64,000 nt of DNA, taken from NCBI GenBank assembly GCA_021396245.1, contig WNYE01000019.1:402716-466715 (forward strand), in the 5' to 3' direction. This DNA comes from Sporothrix humicola. Its lineage: Eukaryota; Ascomycota; Sordariomycetes; Ophiostomatales; Ophiostomataceae. The notes beneath the pieces are model-generated. The model had not been told where the DNA came from. It saw nothing but the letters and a program-made list of their open reading frames with translations, and did no database searches. Made by a program: the position numbers and the translations under genes. Below are positions 1 through 10,009 of the stretch, in pieces (the first letter of the stretch is position 1; each line of letters opens with the position of its first letter).

Positions 1-459
1 CCAGCATCCACGAATTGAATAATATTGCATACCATTTCTATTACTTTGCCGGTTTTAATTTGTTGCGGTGGACTTTCCATGTTGGTTGCTAATTCGGCGT
101 CATATCTGTTCTTAAGGGATGAGTAATGCGACTTCAGGAGGACCAAAGGCCACTGATACACGAGCGAAGCAATTGATAGAGTTATTCCATAAAGTATGTG
201 CTCTGTTGCTCAAATAGTAATGTGAACCGTATGTCAATATAGACGTGTAGACGTGCAATTGCAAATGGTGACAGTATGTATTGCTTGAATATTTTTTGCT
301 ATATGTACAAAGGTTTGTTCTGGAAACTAGACGGGTTGGCAGATGGTAAAAAAAAGATGTAAGATGAAGGTATGCAAGAGTATATAAATAAACACGGGTG
401 AAACAGGCTCCAGGACGTTTTCTTTTCCTTCTCTCCCCTTTATAGCTATATCTTATAGC
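1..459. other. Intergenic, left edge
   Basis: AT-rich flank downstream of the minus-strand kinase-like gene. It probably holds that gene's 3' untranslated region. I see no open reading frame, RNA gene or repeat here. Confidence 0.5.
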
Positions 460-1665
460 TTATAACTTGGCCTTCTCGTCGTCGTCCAGGCCGTGCAGCT
501 CGCGGGCCTCCTGGATCATCTTCCAGGCAAGCTCGGCCAGCGGCACCCGCGCGTTGGCGTACGACAGCGCAATCTCGGAGCTGGCCTGGCGGCCGGCGAC
601 GCGGGCAGCAATGCCCTGGCAAATGGCGGCCTGGCGGAAAATGTTGAAGGCGGCGGCCCAGCGCAGCTCCGAGGGCGTGGGTGCCCAGCCGGCCTCGGCA
701 GAGTACATGGCGGTAATCTCCTCGGGGGTGGGGAGGCCGGGGAGGGTGCCGGGGACGAACAGGGGGTGGCCGTTGTGGATTTCGCCGGCGAGGTGGGCGG
801 TCTGGAAGGGCGTCAAGAGGTTCAGGAGGTCGCTCAGGGGGTGGCCGCGGGTGGACATTTCCCAGTCGAGAATGCCAATGACCTCGGGGAAGGTCTTGTG
901 GAACACCAGGTTGTCAATCTTGTAGTCGCCGTGGATAAGAGTGGAGCGGTCCTTGGGCTGGAAGCGCGGGTCGCTGAAGAAGGCAATGGTCTCCTCGAAA
1001 TGGGGCAGCACGCCGACAGGGACGCCGGTCTCCTTGTCCTTGGTGCCAGCCTGGGCGGCGCAGATCTGCTTCCAGGTGGCGATTTGGCGGTTGTAGAAGC
1101 CGGCGGGCTTGCCGTAGTTGGCGAGGCCGACAGCGGCCGGGTCGACACGGTGAAGGCGAGCGAGCGACTTGACGGCGGCAGCCCACATGGCCCGACGGCG
1201 GGACGGGTCGTGCTGGATCTCGGATTCCGGAATGGCCGGGTCCTCGATGATGCGGCCGTCGAGGAAGCTCATGACGTAAAAGGGCGTGCCGATGACATTG
1301 GAGTCCTCGCACAGGCAGTAGGCGCGGGGGACGGGCACGCCGGTCTGCTTGGCGCGCTCGGGGGTGCCGCCGAGAGCAGCGAGGATGCGGTACTCGCGCT
1401 CGACCTTGTGGGCGGTCTTGGAGACGAGCTGACCTGGGGGCTTCTTGCGCATGACATAGCGGGTGCCGGAGGGCGCCGTCAGCTGGTACGTCGGGTTGGA
1501 CTGGCCGAAGCCGAACTGGAGGTGTTAGAAAAGGACCAAGTAAGATAGAAGAGGATTGCGTCCTACCTGCTTGATCTCGAGAGGAAGCTCGACCTCTGGC
1601 ACGTTCTGCCGGAGGTAGTCCTCGAGCTTCTTGAGGTCAATGGGATGCCGCACGGGGCCCGCCAT
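460..1665 (-). CDS. APH-family kinase-like protein (ACAD10/11 N-terminal-domain type)
   Basis: Two exons, 1567-1665 and 460-1515, joined over a 51-nt intron (GTAGGA...CCTCCAG), give 384 residues. The start is the ATG at 1665, since the family's conserved GQSNPTY loop (about residues 37-43) needs the second exon extended upstream of its first internal ATG. The nucleotide loop is followed by RKKPPG and then the Brenner catalytic motif HGDYKIDN (about 228-235) and DWE (about 251-253), so both kinase signatures are intact. In animals this domain is fused to an acyl-CoA dehydrogenase (ACAD10/11) and phosphorylates hydroxy-acyl-CoAs; here it stands alone, as is common in fungi. A role in hydroxy fatty-acid catabolism is inferred from the family. 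There is no signal peptide or membrane segment. Confidence 0.88.
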
Positions 1666-2975
1666 TGTGATGATTTGGAGGGTGGAGGAGGAGGAGACGA
1701 AAGGGAGAATGAGATATGCGATGTCGTTACGACAAAAAGTGGTGATGAGAATGCAGGGGAAGGGAAAGGGAAATAAAAGAAAGAGGAGGAAAAAAAAGGA
1801 AGAAAAAGAAGGAGACGATCCAGGCACAAAATAATCCAAGAGGAGATCCAACTTCGTCGTTCCCTTGTAAGTACGCCGCGGACCCCAGATCTGTATTAGT
1901 TTGGGGCAAAAGGCTGCGCTATTGGGGTGTTGTCTGCAAAAGGAGAGGAGAAATATGTCAGAAAGTCAACGTATTGCCGAGGACCAAATTGGAGACACAG
2001 AGAGAAATGCAGGAAGAGACGCGAAGAGGCAAGACAGGATCCTAGCTTCTTTCTGGGGATATTCTTCTGGGGTAGCGACATCGACAAGTGCGACTCTAGG
2101 GAAGGTGCGACTATGGACTATGGCCGCGCTTCAACACTGCTTGGCCCGCCGCCACAAGCCGAGGTAGGAATCTTGGAGAAGGTGCACTCCACGCTGCCAG
2201 TCAGGTCTTTCCGCTGCGCGTGGAAGGTATGGGGAAGAAAAAGCGGGGCGCTCATTGGCTCTCTCCCCACGGTCCCAGGCACTTGGGACCCACTTGAACA
2301 GCGTCTCTTTCCAGCCTCTCTACCTGAACAGCCAGACTTCAAGGCGCGGCAGTAGAGGGCTCTGGACCCGTGAGACCGTGACAGCGCCCGCTAACCGTCA
2401 GAACCGTCCACTAAAAAGAAGCGGGACATGATATCCGGTGGGCACCGACCGAAGCCTCACAATCTCAGCACTCGACTTCAACGACTCATGGGACAAAGGG
2501 AGAAAGACAAGGAAGATACGGAGTACAGGAGAATGTCTTTGGCGAGTCAGTCTGGCCGACGCATTTTCATTTTCCTTGGGACGCGGCTAATTATTCATCT
2601 GGCTCCGTTCGTCATATTCTCGCGATTTCGTGGTTTTGATAAGATAAGAAGATCAAAAGTATAATCATGACTTGACTCTGATAGTTATTGTTTTTATATT
2701 TTTATGGATTTCATGACATTAGGTCTACCTTCCCCACAAACAAACGCCCTAGTAATGACAGACGCAGAGAATATGAGACGCATATGACAACAGAAAAGCA
2801 AGATGAAGAGGAACGAAAAGAAAAACAAATTGCTTGCCCGTTACATGAACACCGTTTCCCATTATGAATTTCACATTTGCAACATTTTGCAATAATATAC
2901 AGCCCGAACAGGGGTAGAATAAAACAGAAAGCACCCAGCACGATGGTTCCAAAACGATCACACCCACAACACCGT
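1666..2975. other. Intergenic, upstream of the kinase-like gene and downstream of rad17
   Basis: Holds the promoter of the minus-strand kinase-like gene, with a purine-rich block at 1675-1830 just upstream of its ATG (pyrimidine-rich on the sense strand), and at its right end the 3' flank of rad17. Short open frames exist on both strands but none shows recognisable protein sequence. Confidence 0.5.
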
Positions 2976-5900
2976 CTAGTCGACTTCTTCGATATCGTCG
3001 TCGCTAAGGACCAGGCTGTGCATGGGAAGCCCTGGCAGCGCGTCTGCATCTTCAACGTCCTGGGCCTGGCCCTTGCGGCCGTTTGTCGGCGCCTGCGGGG
3101 GCTGCCGTCCATTGGCCTGCAGAGGTCGTCGAGGCTTGCGGGGGCTCGACTGCGAGTCGTCGGTAGGCCGGTCGGTCGCCCAGGCGTCGTCGCCCAAACC
3201 TGAACCTAACCCTGGGCCAATGCCGCAGTGCGCATCGGCAGCTTCTTCGTCGGCATCCTCGGCACCCGTCGCGGCGGCAGCGGCTCCAATGCCGTGGAAA
3301 GAGACCACCTTCTCTAGGTCGCGCATGCCCATGGAGCCAAACGAGCACCGCTTGCTGCGGGCAATGAGGGCCATGTAGGGAAGGCGTTCGAGCAGCAGTT
3401 CTTTGCGCGCAGAGCTGCCAAGAGACAGCAGAGGCGGCGGTGGTAGCTCAGACGAAGATGTCTTTTCAGACTTTTCAGATATGCTGCCGAGACCGCCGGC
3501 GCTGTTGTCTGAGTCCTCCTTCTTGATAACCACCTTCCGGTCACCGTCGTCGGTCGCGGTAGTATTACGGGCCTGACTCTGACCGAAGCTCTGGCTGAAG
3601 CTTGACATCTGGCTGCTGCTGCCGTTGTTGAAGCGCGGCGCGGGCCGGCGGAACGAGAGGGCCCGGTTCGCCGAGTTTTGCTGTGTCGAAGAGCCGCCGC
3701 CGCCAGTCTGTGTAATTTCGCCGCGCAGAAGCTTCGATGACCAAATATCCACGAGTGCCTCCATCTCTTCGCGGCTCCGCCACAGCTTGAGACTCATCGG
3801 GTAGAACATCTTGAACTGGTTGCCGCCACCACCTGCTGCTCCGGTACCATTATTGGCGCCATCGCCGCCACTGCCCCGCTGGTAGTGGGCCCCCGACGAC
3901 CGCTTGACGGGCGACGGCAGCGAGAACAGAAGACCGCGCACGGCCACCTGGAAGGCCATCTCGTCCTGCCGCAGCACGTGGCTGGCCGAGTCCCGGCCGA
4001 AATTGGATCGGTTCGACCCGCGCCCGCCAAAGAAAATGTCCCAGGTCGGGCACAGCAGGTCGCTTTCCGACAGGTACTCGATGCAGCCGTTCAGGTAGTC
4101 GACCGAGGACATGGGATCGCGGGGCCCCGTCTGCTCGCACGACAGCGCGTAATTTTCATGCAGAGCAGAGATGAATGTGTGGGTGTCGGTGCCGATCTCG
4201 TCAATCAACGTGTCCGGTGCCACAAGCGAGAGCTTGGGGCGGGCGTGGTGCGCAAAGTACTCAGGCAACATCTCGGCCAGGGCCTCGTCGGTACCTGGAG
4301 GCGGCGGGAGGTCCTCGCGCTTGTTGTAGACAACCTTGCCGACCGCGTGAAACACACCGAGACTGGCCTCGCGCTGGGAGACCATCTCGAGCGTCTCACG
4401 CTCGCCCTTGGTGAGTGCTGCATCCTTGGGGCCCTTGCGGCTCTTTGTGAAAGCCACTTTTGCACCCCAGTCGCCCTGGTCGTCACCCTTGACGCAAAAG
4501 AACTCGAGCGATGCGACGGCGCTCCGCACGTCACCGACCTCGCCCAAGCGTTTGAGGACTAGGGGGCCCGGTGTACGCCGGCGGCCCGACTTCCTTGCCT
4601 CCTTTTGGACAATGAGTTCGAGAGCCTTGGCTAGAAGCGACGGTGCTATAGAGTTGAACTCGATAAGACCGGTACCTGGGTGACGTAGAATATCTGGTCC
4701 AAGTAGGCGGTGGGCCGTAAAACTGTCGGCCGATGCCGATGTGGTTGTAAGCAGAGTCTCGGACACGATCATAATAACAGGCGAGATCGTATGTGGGTCA
4801 AACGAGGCTCGTCGTTGTGCGTAGGCTGCGAGAGATGGTGTGTTGGCAGCCAGGTACTGCAGTATACTGTTGCGGAAGCCGGTCAAGCCGCTCGATGAGC
4901 GCATAAATGTATTGGGAAACTCTTCAATGACAATGGCCTTTCGCCGCCTAGGTGTCGTTTGGTCGTCTGCTTTGCCGTTTCCGTTGTTGTTCTTGGTTCC
5001 GTTTATCGGTCGTGCCGTGCTATGGTCGTCGCTATCTGAGTCGGTGTCGCCGAGATCGAGTTGGGAAAACCTGGACCCACGATTTAAAAACTCGTCAAAC
5101 TGGGCCGCTGCCGAAGTGAATCCCATGGACGTAGCGCCGGGAACATAGGCACCAGTCGGATTGCGCCACTCTAAAATGTCCAGGTCCAGATCTTTGGCCA
5201 GCAGCTTGACCGTCGTGGTCTTGCCTGTTCCGGCTGCGCCCTTGAGAACGAGCAGGCGTTGCCGCAGACGGCCGTGCATGACATCCTCCAGCCACCGCCG
5301 CACATCGGCGACCTTCTTCTTGTGTACGGCGAGTTCGTCGAGGTTTGTGGGCGCAAAGCGTTCGGACCAGGGCCGCAGGTCGTCGTCGTTGTTCGTGCGG
5401 TTTGTGCCGTTTTGTCCGTTCGGTCGTATTGGGCGTTTGAAGCGCTGGCTCGAGGGGAGTGTGGATGGCGGTGCCATGGAGGAGGAGGGTAGTGATGAGG
5501 AGGGTAGTTGTTGACTCGATAGTAATGATGTGTTGCCGTTGATGTTGTTCTTCCACCGCTTCTGGGCGCGGCTGCCGACGTAGCTCGCCGCAACGGCACT
5601 GCTCTCAGCGATGCTTCCGTCTCCGTCTTCGATATCGTCGTCGTCAGACACAATAGGGTCGCTTCCAAGGTTGTCGTCGACGTCCAAAGCTAGCCGTACA
5701 GTCTTCTTGGGCGGCGAGTTCTGGGCCTTCTCGGCCTGCTTGTTAAACAGGGCCACGAGATCGCCCGACTTGCCACGCTCGTCCGCCTGGCCCTTGAGGC
5801 CCTTGCTGCCTCGCCGTTTCTCGGGGCTAGGACATGGGCTGCCGCTGGCCGATGTGCCGCCGTTTGCTGTTGCACCAGTTGTGCCATTCTTGCTGTTGTT

Positions 5901-6239
5901 GTCCTTGACGCGGCTCGAGAGAATGCGGCCAAACGGTGAGCTCGTAATGGGTGATGAAGCGGCTATTGACTTTGAGTTCTTGGACGGTGACTTTGTTGGT
6001 GTTTTGGCAGTGGTGCCGACGGCTCGTGTTCGTCGTACGGGCGTGGGTGAGGCTGTGGGTGTTGCTGGAACTGCTGATGTGGATTTGGACGGTGAGGCGT
6101 CTGCTGCCCCCGAAGTCGAAGAGGAGATGGTCTTGTTGGGTGAGAAGAAGTTTCGTAGACTCGTTCTCCGCTGCTCTCGAGCCTTTTCATCTTCGCTGTC
6201 GGAATCGTCCAGGACGTTCCGCTTCCTGCGTGGCGGCAT
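2976..6239 (-). CDS. rad17: Rad17 checkpoint clamp loader
   Basis: Single-exon gene of 1,087 residues. Rad17 (Rad24 in budding yeast) joins Rfc2-5 to load the 9-1-1 clamp at damaged or stalled DNA and so activates the ATR pathway in the nucleus. Seen in the sequence: a long low-complexity Ser/Thr/acidic N-terminus (1-285), the RPWSERFAPTNLDELAVHKKK box that opens the AAA+ module (about 289-309), Walker A GAAGTGKT (334-341), and a Walker B-like IVIEEFPN segment. The C-terminal third is Gly/Ser/Asn-rich and ends in an acidic DDDIEEVD tail. The protein is longer than yeast Rad24 (about 660) because of N-terminal and internal disordered stretches. A CACGTG lies 331 bp upstream of the ATG. Confidence 0.93.
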   Translation of the reverse strand: MPPRRKRNVLDDSDSEDEKAREQRRTSLRNFFSPNKTISSSTSGAADASPSKSTSAVPATPTASPTPVRRTRAVGTTAKTPTKSPSKNSKSIAASSPITSSPFGRILSSRVKDNNSKNGTTGATANGGTSASGSPCPSPEKRRGSKGLKGQADERGKSGDLVALFNKQAEKAQNSPPKKTVRLALDVDDNLGSDPIVSDDDDIEDGDGSIAESSAVAASYVGSRAQKRWKNNINGNTSLLSSQQLPSSSLPSSSMAPPSTLPSSQRFKRPIRPNGQNGTNRTNNDDDLRPWSERFAPTNLDELAVHKKKVADVRRWLEDVMHGRLRQRLLVLKGAAGTGKTTTVKLLAKDLDLDILEWRNPTGAYVPGATSMGFTSAAAQFDEFLNRGSRFSQLDLGDTDSDSDDHSTARPINGTKNNNGNGKADDQTTPRRRKAIVIEEFPNTFMRSSSGLTGFRNSILQYLAANTPSLAAYAQRRASFDPHTISPVIMIVSETLLTTTSASADSFTAHRLLGPDILRHPGTGLIEFNSIAPSLLAKALELIVQKEARKSGRRRTPGPLVLKRLGEVGDVRSAVASLEFFCVKGDDQGDWGAKVAFTKSRKGPKDAALTKGERETLEMVSQREASLGVFHAVGKVVYNKREDLPPPPGTDEALAEMLPEYFAHHARPKLSLVAPDTLIDEIGTDTHTFISALHENYALSCEQTGPRDPMSSVDYLNGCIEYLSESDLLCPTWDIFFGGRGSNRSNFGRDSASHVLRQDEMAFQVAVRGLLFSLPSPVKRSSGAHYQRGSGGDGANNGTGAAGGGGNQFKMFYPMSLKLWRSREEMEALVDIWSSKLLRGEITQTGGGGSSTQQNSANRALSFRRPAPRFNNGSSSQMSSFSQSFGQSQARNTTATDDGDRKVVIKKEDSDNSAGGLGSISEKSEKTSSSELPPPPLLSLGSSARKELLLERLPYMALIARSKRCSFGSMGMRDLEKVVSFHGIGAAAAATGAEDADEEAADAHCGIGPGLGSGLGDDAWATDRPTDDSQSSPRKPRRPLQANGRQPPQAPTNGRKGQAQDVEDADALPGLPMHSLVLSDDDIEEVD

Positions 6240-7233
6240 GGTGACGACACGAAAGAAGCAGGGTTAAGGAGATGAGAAAAGGGGAGGTGGGCGGGAGGAA
6301 GAGGCCGTCGTTTGTATGCTGGTCATCTGTTGCTTGTGGCGCTGGCCGGTGGGGGTATCGTTCAATTCGGTTGTATCATGTATGTCGTACTTATAGAGGA
6401 ACAATGTGGTCAACAGATGAATGTCGTCGTGATGTTTGATGATAGTCGTTTGTTGGGGTGTGGGAGATACGATTTCCGGGACGCGGCGAGAGATAAAATG
6501 GCAGAGAGTGGCTGCCGCGGGACGATTGTGCTCAGTGCGATATGATCGTGCCTTCCATCTTTGCAATTGCACGTGTGTCGACGAAGGAAGGTGTACGAGG
6601 TGGGATGAAAATGGAAAGAGCAATGGAGATTGGGGGAACGTCTGTGGAGATGTGGTTTCCAGCTGAAAAAGAAGGAAAACAGCATGGGAAAGCGCGATCC
6701 ACTATCCATATCCACTCAAAACAGCAACTGCCCAGAAGGCAGAGAGGCAAGAACGCCTGTGCGTCAGTCAGTTTAGTTTTCCCCCCTTTTCCCCCGACCA
6801 ACGGCACTAAAGGTACCACGAGCTGGGCCCACTTCAGCGAGGCTGGTCGCTGCGAGTCAATGGACAGCGACGCCAAGGACGAGCCAATCGGCGTTTAAAT
6901 GTCAATGCAGAGCCCTATGAGACAGCTCTGGCAGTTATGGCAGAGACAAAGCAATGACAAGATGACGTGAACATCATTTTTGTTTAACATGAACAGCCTC
7001 GCGTTATTTATTTACATTTACTGAACTGTATAGGGTTCTCACGCATATTTTTACTATCACCGGGTTTTGTATATTTTTCTAAGAAATAAATTCTTTTTCT
7101 TTTTTTTTGCTAGCTGTTTTCCGTCGGTTTTTATAAAAAAAGAATAAAAGAAAACAAACCAAGCAAAGACTGAGATAAATCTAATTGAAAAAAAAAGGGA
7201 GAACTTACCAGAGTTCTACGAAATACAACTTAC
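6240..7233. other. Intergenic, rad17 promoter and 3' flank of the next gene
   Basis: About 1 kb. The left part is the rad17 promoter and leader with a CACGTG at 6570-6575. The right part (7000-7200) is A/T-rich and probably contains the 3' end of the minus-strand gene at 7234. No further gene seen. Confidence 0.5.
6570..6575. promoter_or_regulatory. CACGTG box upstream of rad17
   Basis: Palindromic E-box in the context GCACGTGTG, 331 bp upstream of the rad17 start. Such sites bind bHLH factors of the Cbf1/Pho4/SREBP type. Function here is inferred only from position and sequence. Confidence 0.4.
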
Positions 7234-7827
7234 TTACTCAGAGGCACCAGCAACATCCTGCTTCTTCGTCTTGTTCTGGCCCCAAGACTGCCGGCGGCGC
7301 TCCAGATCCTGACGAAGACTGCGAATGCGGTCGCTCAGCTTCTCCTTGGGAGGAGAGTCCACCGTGGCCGTGTCCTTGCCTTTGCCCATGGTCAAGTCAG
7401 TCATGGCCTTGTTGGGCAGGGCATAGAAACGAGAAAGGCTCTCGAGAGTGGGCGGCTGCTCCGGCCAGTCCTCGTCGTCGACGTCCTCGTCGTCACCAAA
7501 GAAGATGGGCTCGGTCTTGAGGCGCTCCATTTTGGCACACAGAGAGTTCAGAGACTTGAGGCTGGCACGGACAGCCGTGGCCTTGGCCTGGACGCTGTCA
7601 AACATGGACTGGCGGATGCAGGCGGAGCAGTTGCGGGGGACGCGGACAGGCAGGAGAAAGGGGACGGTCATGGTCAGATGGCCCTTACCCTCGGAAATCT
7701 TGGTCTCGGTCAGCGTGTTGACACGGCAGTAGCCCACGACGGAGTGCTTGCAGGCAAAGACATACTTACGGGTCCAGTAGGTCTTGTTGTTGGTGCGCGT
7801 GACCGACTTTTGGTCGTTGGAGGCCAT
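7234..7827 (-). CDS. Conserved-looking hypothetical protein with Cys/His residues
   Basis: Intronless 197-residue frame starting at the ATG at 7827. I do not recognise the family. The N-terminal half (15-75) is ordered-looking and holds C26, H28, C34 and a C67xxC70 pair, which could form a metal site or disulfides. It is followed by a short helical stretch, an acidic patch (DDEDVDDEDWPEQPP, about 112-126) and a basic, Lys/Arg-rich C-terminal helix (about 160-190). There is no signal peptide or membrane span. The codon use is GC-rich like its neighbours, which supports a real gene. An ATGAAC-type repeat array lies 230-280 bp upstream of the start. A nucleic-acid or chromatin role would be a guess. 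Confidence 0.72.
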   Translation of the reverse strand: MASNDQKSVTRTNNKTYWTRKYVFACKHSVVGYCRVNTLTETKISEGKGHLTMTVPFLLPVRVPRNCSACIRQSMFDSVQAKATAVRASLKSLNSLCAKMERLKTEPIFFGDDEDVDDEDWPEQPPTLESLSRFYALPNKAMTDLTMGKGKDTATVDSPPKEKLSDRIRSLRQDLERRRQSWGQNKTKKQDVAGASE

Positions 7828-8253
7828 CTTGAGATAAGACGAGGCGTGTCGATTTGCCGTGCGATTAGAACGGAGAGCCTTTCAACTGTGCTGTCTTAAG
7901 GCCCGTGTAAGTTGATTTCGAAAGTGGAGACGGTGAGTGAAGAGAAGAAATGAAAAATGTTGACGAGGTTGGCGAAAGGGCGCTCTTTTATATAATATTG
8001 CAAATAAACTGTTCAGACTGAACATGAACGAACACAATGTGCACGTCTTGTCATGTATTCATGGTTCATGGTTCATTGTTCATGGTTCATTGTTCATTGT
8101 TCATTGGACACCACTGAATGCCCTTTGTTGTGGCTTGTGCCATATTGTTCACAGCACAAGAGTGAATTTTGAAAGAAAAAGAGAATTATTCAAATGAACA
8201 AAGGCTATGATTAATCTGCAAAATGCTGCCAAAATGAGATTCCCATCATCACT
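7828..8253. promoter_or_regulatory. Promoter region with GTTCATK repeat array
   Basis: Upstream region of the 197-residue gene and 3' flank of the HAD gene. It is AT-rich and carries a perfect 6-bp-arm palindrome, GTTCAGaCTGAAC (8011-8023), ATGAAC directly after it, and the repeat array described separately. No coding sequence seen. Confidence 0.5.
8058..8105. repeat. Seven-unit GTTCATG/GTTCATT tandem array
   Basis: Heptamer GTTCATK repeated about seven times without spacing (the first unit lacks its initial G). The last base alternates between G and T. The reverse unit ATGAAC occurs just to the left at 8024-8029. Confidence 0.9.
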
Positions 8254-9291
8254 CTAATCCAGGATCTTGGATGCCAAAATTTCCTCGTAGTCTCGTGCCC
8301 ATGCCAAACGCGGCGCATCGCCCTCGTCTTCTGTCCGTGGCCGCTGAAACTGTTTTGACTGAGAGACATGCGGCACATCGTATCCCAGCCGCAGCATTGT
8401 CTGGATCAGCTTGCTTGTGGCCGGCCCGTCGCCGTTGGCAATGGCAATTCCACCACCGCCGCCACGGCGTTGGCTGCCCGCAAGGATAAGGCACTCCAGG
8501 TCGGTTGTTGAGTCACCCATGTACACGACGGCGTCATCCGGGCCACTTCCGGAAGCGGCAGTTGCTTCTGCCACGGCCGCCTCGAGAGCTTCGACCTTGT
8601 CCGAGCACGACGCAAACGGCACATTGTCGTCGTGCTCGTGGTCTTCACCAATCGGCGTGGTGGCGTCTTTTCGTCGAAAGTTCGGAATAATGGCACCGGA
8701 CGGCGTTACCTTGTTGGAAAAGACGCGAATATCAGTCCCTTCATCGCCATCCCCTTCTCGACTGAGGACGCCCTTGATCCATGCATCTGACCAGTTGACC
8801 GACACGACCGACACAGGCCACTTGCGCCGCGCGGCCGTTTCCCGCAGAAACGCGGCGAACCCGGGACGCACTTTGACGTCCTTGTCCTGGCTTCCTTCGG
8901 CCGCCTTTCTCGTGCCTTCTTCGGCAGCCTCCCGGCCTGCCTCAAACAGAGTCTTTGCGTCGTTTTCAGGCGCCATCCCTGCGAAAAGGCCCGCATCGCG
9001 CAGCCGCCGAATGGACCGGCAGTCGACGCCGTGCTGGCTCCTCAGGAACTCGAGCTCGTGCTCGAGCGTCGTGCGCTGGTCCTCGGGCAGCTCATAGTCG
9101 GCCTTGTGGTCGCGGTGGTCGGCCAGGTACTTTTCGACAATGTCCTTCCAGCGGTCGTCCCAGGATCCGTCTTGGCTCTTTTGGCCACCCTGACTGCCCT
9201 GCTGCTCCTGGAACTCGACGGCAAAAGCAGCGAGGTTGTCGACGGTGTCGTGGACGGTAATGGTGCCGTCAAAGTCGAGGATGACGTGCAT
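8254..9291 (-). CDS. HAD-superfamily hydrolase (phosphatase-like)
   Basis: Intronless, 345 residues from the ATG at 9291. Motif I, ILDFDGTIT, starts at residue 4 and supplies the DxD nucleophile and acid/base pair (D6, D8). Motif II probably lies in VVSVNWS, and motif IV is GDSTTDLECL, giving the metal-binding GDSxxD. This layout is that of small-molecule phosphatases near the phosphoserine-phosphatase/MtnX branch; the substrate cannot be told. A 408-residue version starting at 9480 would add a hydrophobic N-terminal segment (VYFVLGLAFMLLPL) that could act as a signal anchor. I prefer 9291 because HAD proteins usually begin right at motif I. The middle contains Gln/Glu/Lys-rich insertions. 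Confidence 0.82.
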   Translation of the reverse strand: MHVILDFDGTITVHDTVDNLAAFAVEFQEQQGSQGGQKSQDGSWDDRWKDIVEKYLADHRDHKADYELPEDQRTTLEHELEFLRSQHGVDCRSIRRLRDAGLFAGMAPENDAKTLFEAGREAAEEGTRKAAEGSQDKDVKVRPGFAAFLRETAARRKWPVSVVSVNWSDAWIKGVLSREGDGDEGTDIRVFSNKVTPSGAIIPNFRRKDATTPIGEDHEHDDNVPFASCSDKVEALEAAVAEATAASGSGPDDAVVYMGDSTTDLECLILAGSQRRGGGGGIAIANGDGPATSKLIQTMLRLGYDVPHVSQSKQFQRPRTEDEGDAPRLAWARDYEEILASKILD

Positions 9292-9480
9292 TGTGTGGGT
9301 GCGAGGTGTGGTGTAAGCGTTGTAGTTGGAGGTGTGACTGCAGGTGTAACTGCCGATGCTGCTGCGGGGAAGCTTTCTGAGCGTCTTCCACGTCTGCCCG
9401 GTCTGTCGTGACAGAGGAAGGAGCATGAACGCGAGCCCAAGAACAAAGTAAACCAGAGTTCTTTTCGCAGATGTCCTCAT

Positions 9481-10009
9481 ACCGGACTACCGGTTGTGTA
9501 TTTCGGAAGCTGTCACTTCTCCAAGAGCCGTCTTTGAGGGGAAAGGTTGGGGTTGAATAGTCATTTCAGTCATTTCATTTGGACCATTTCTGAACCTGGA
9601 GTGGCCTGGAAGCTAGTGGACGCTACTGCACGACAGCGCCCAGATGCCATTGACAGTTATTGACGGTGACAGGCACTAAATTGACGTGAACGGAAAAGGG
9701 CACAAAAAGTGTGCATTCTCAGTATTATATTGCTACTTCAAAAGTGTTTATATTTATTTGTATGGGTAAATGTTTGGTATCAGATGCATCGACGGATGGA
9801 CACAGCACTGTATGCAGTCTTGTCCTGTCTTTTCTGCTGTATGTTACAAGTGTAGAGGTTTGGAAGAGAAATTGAAAAGAAAAGGAAGCGAGAAAAGACG
9901 TAAACAAAAAGACATCCCAGGTAACCTAAAACACCACTGTCGACAGACCGGCCGACAGTTGAAAGACGAAAGCGGCGAAAACAACACAAACAGAAACACG
10001 GACACCATC
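9481..10009. other. Intergenic between HAD gene and TFIIF beta
   Basis: About 530 bp holding the HAD-gene promoter on the left and the TFIIF-beta 3' flank on the right. No gene, repeat or RNA feature seen. Confidence 0.5.

Noticed and set aside
493..1548. 351-codon plus-strand frame opposite the kinase-like gene
   Set aside because: It is an antisense shadow of a GC-rich coding strand; the minus strand has the complete kinase motifs.
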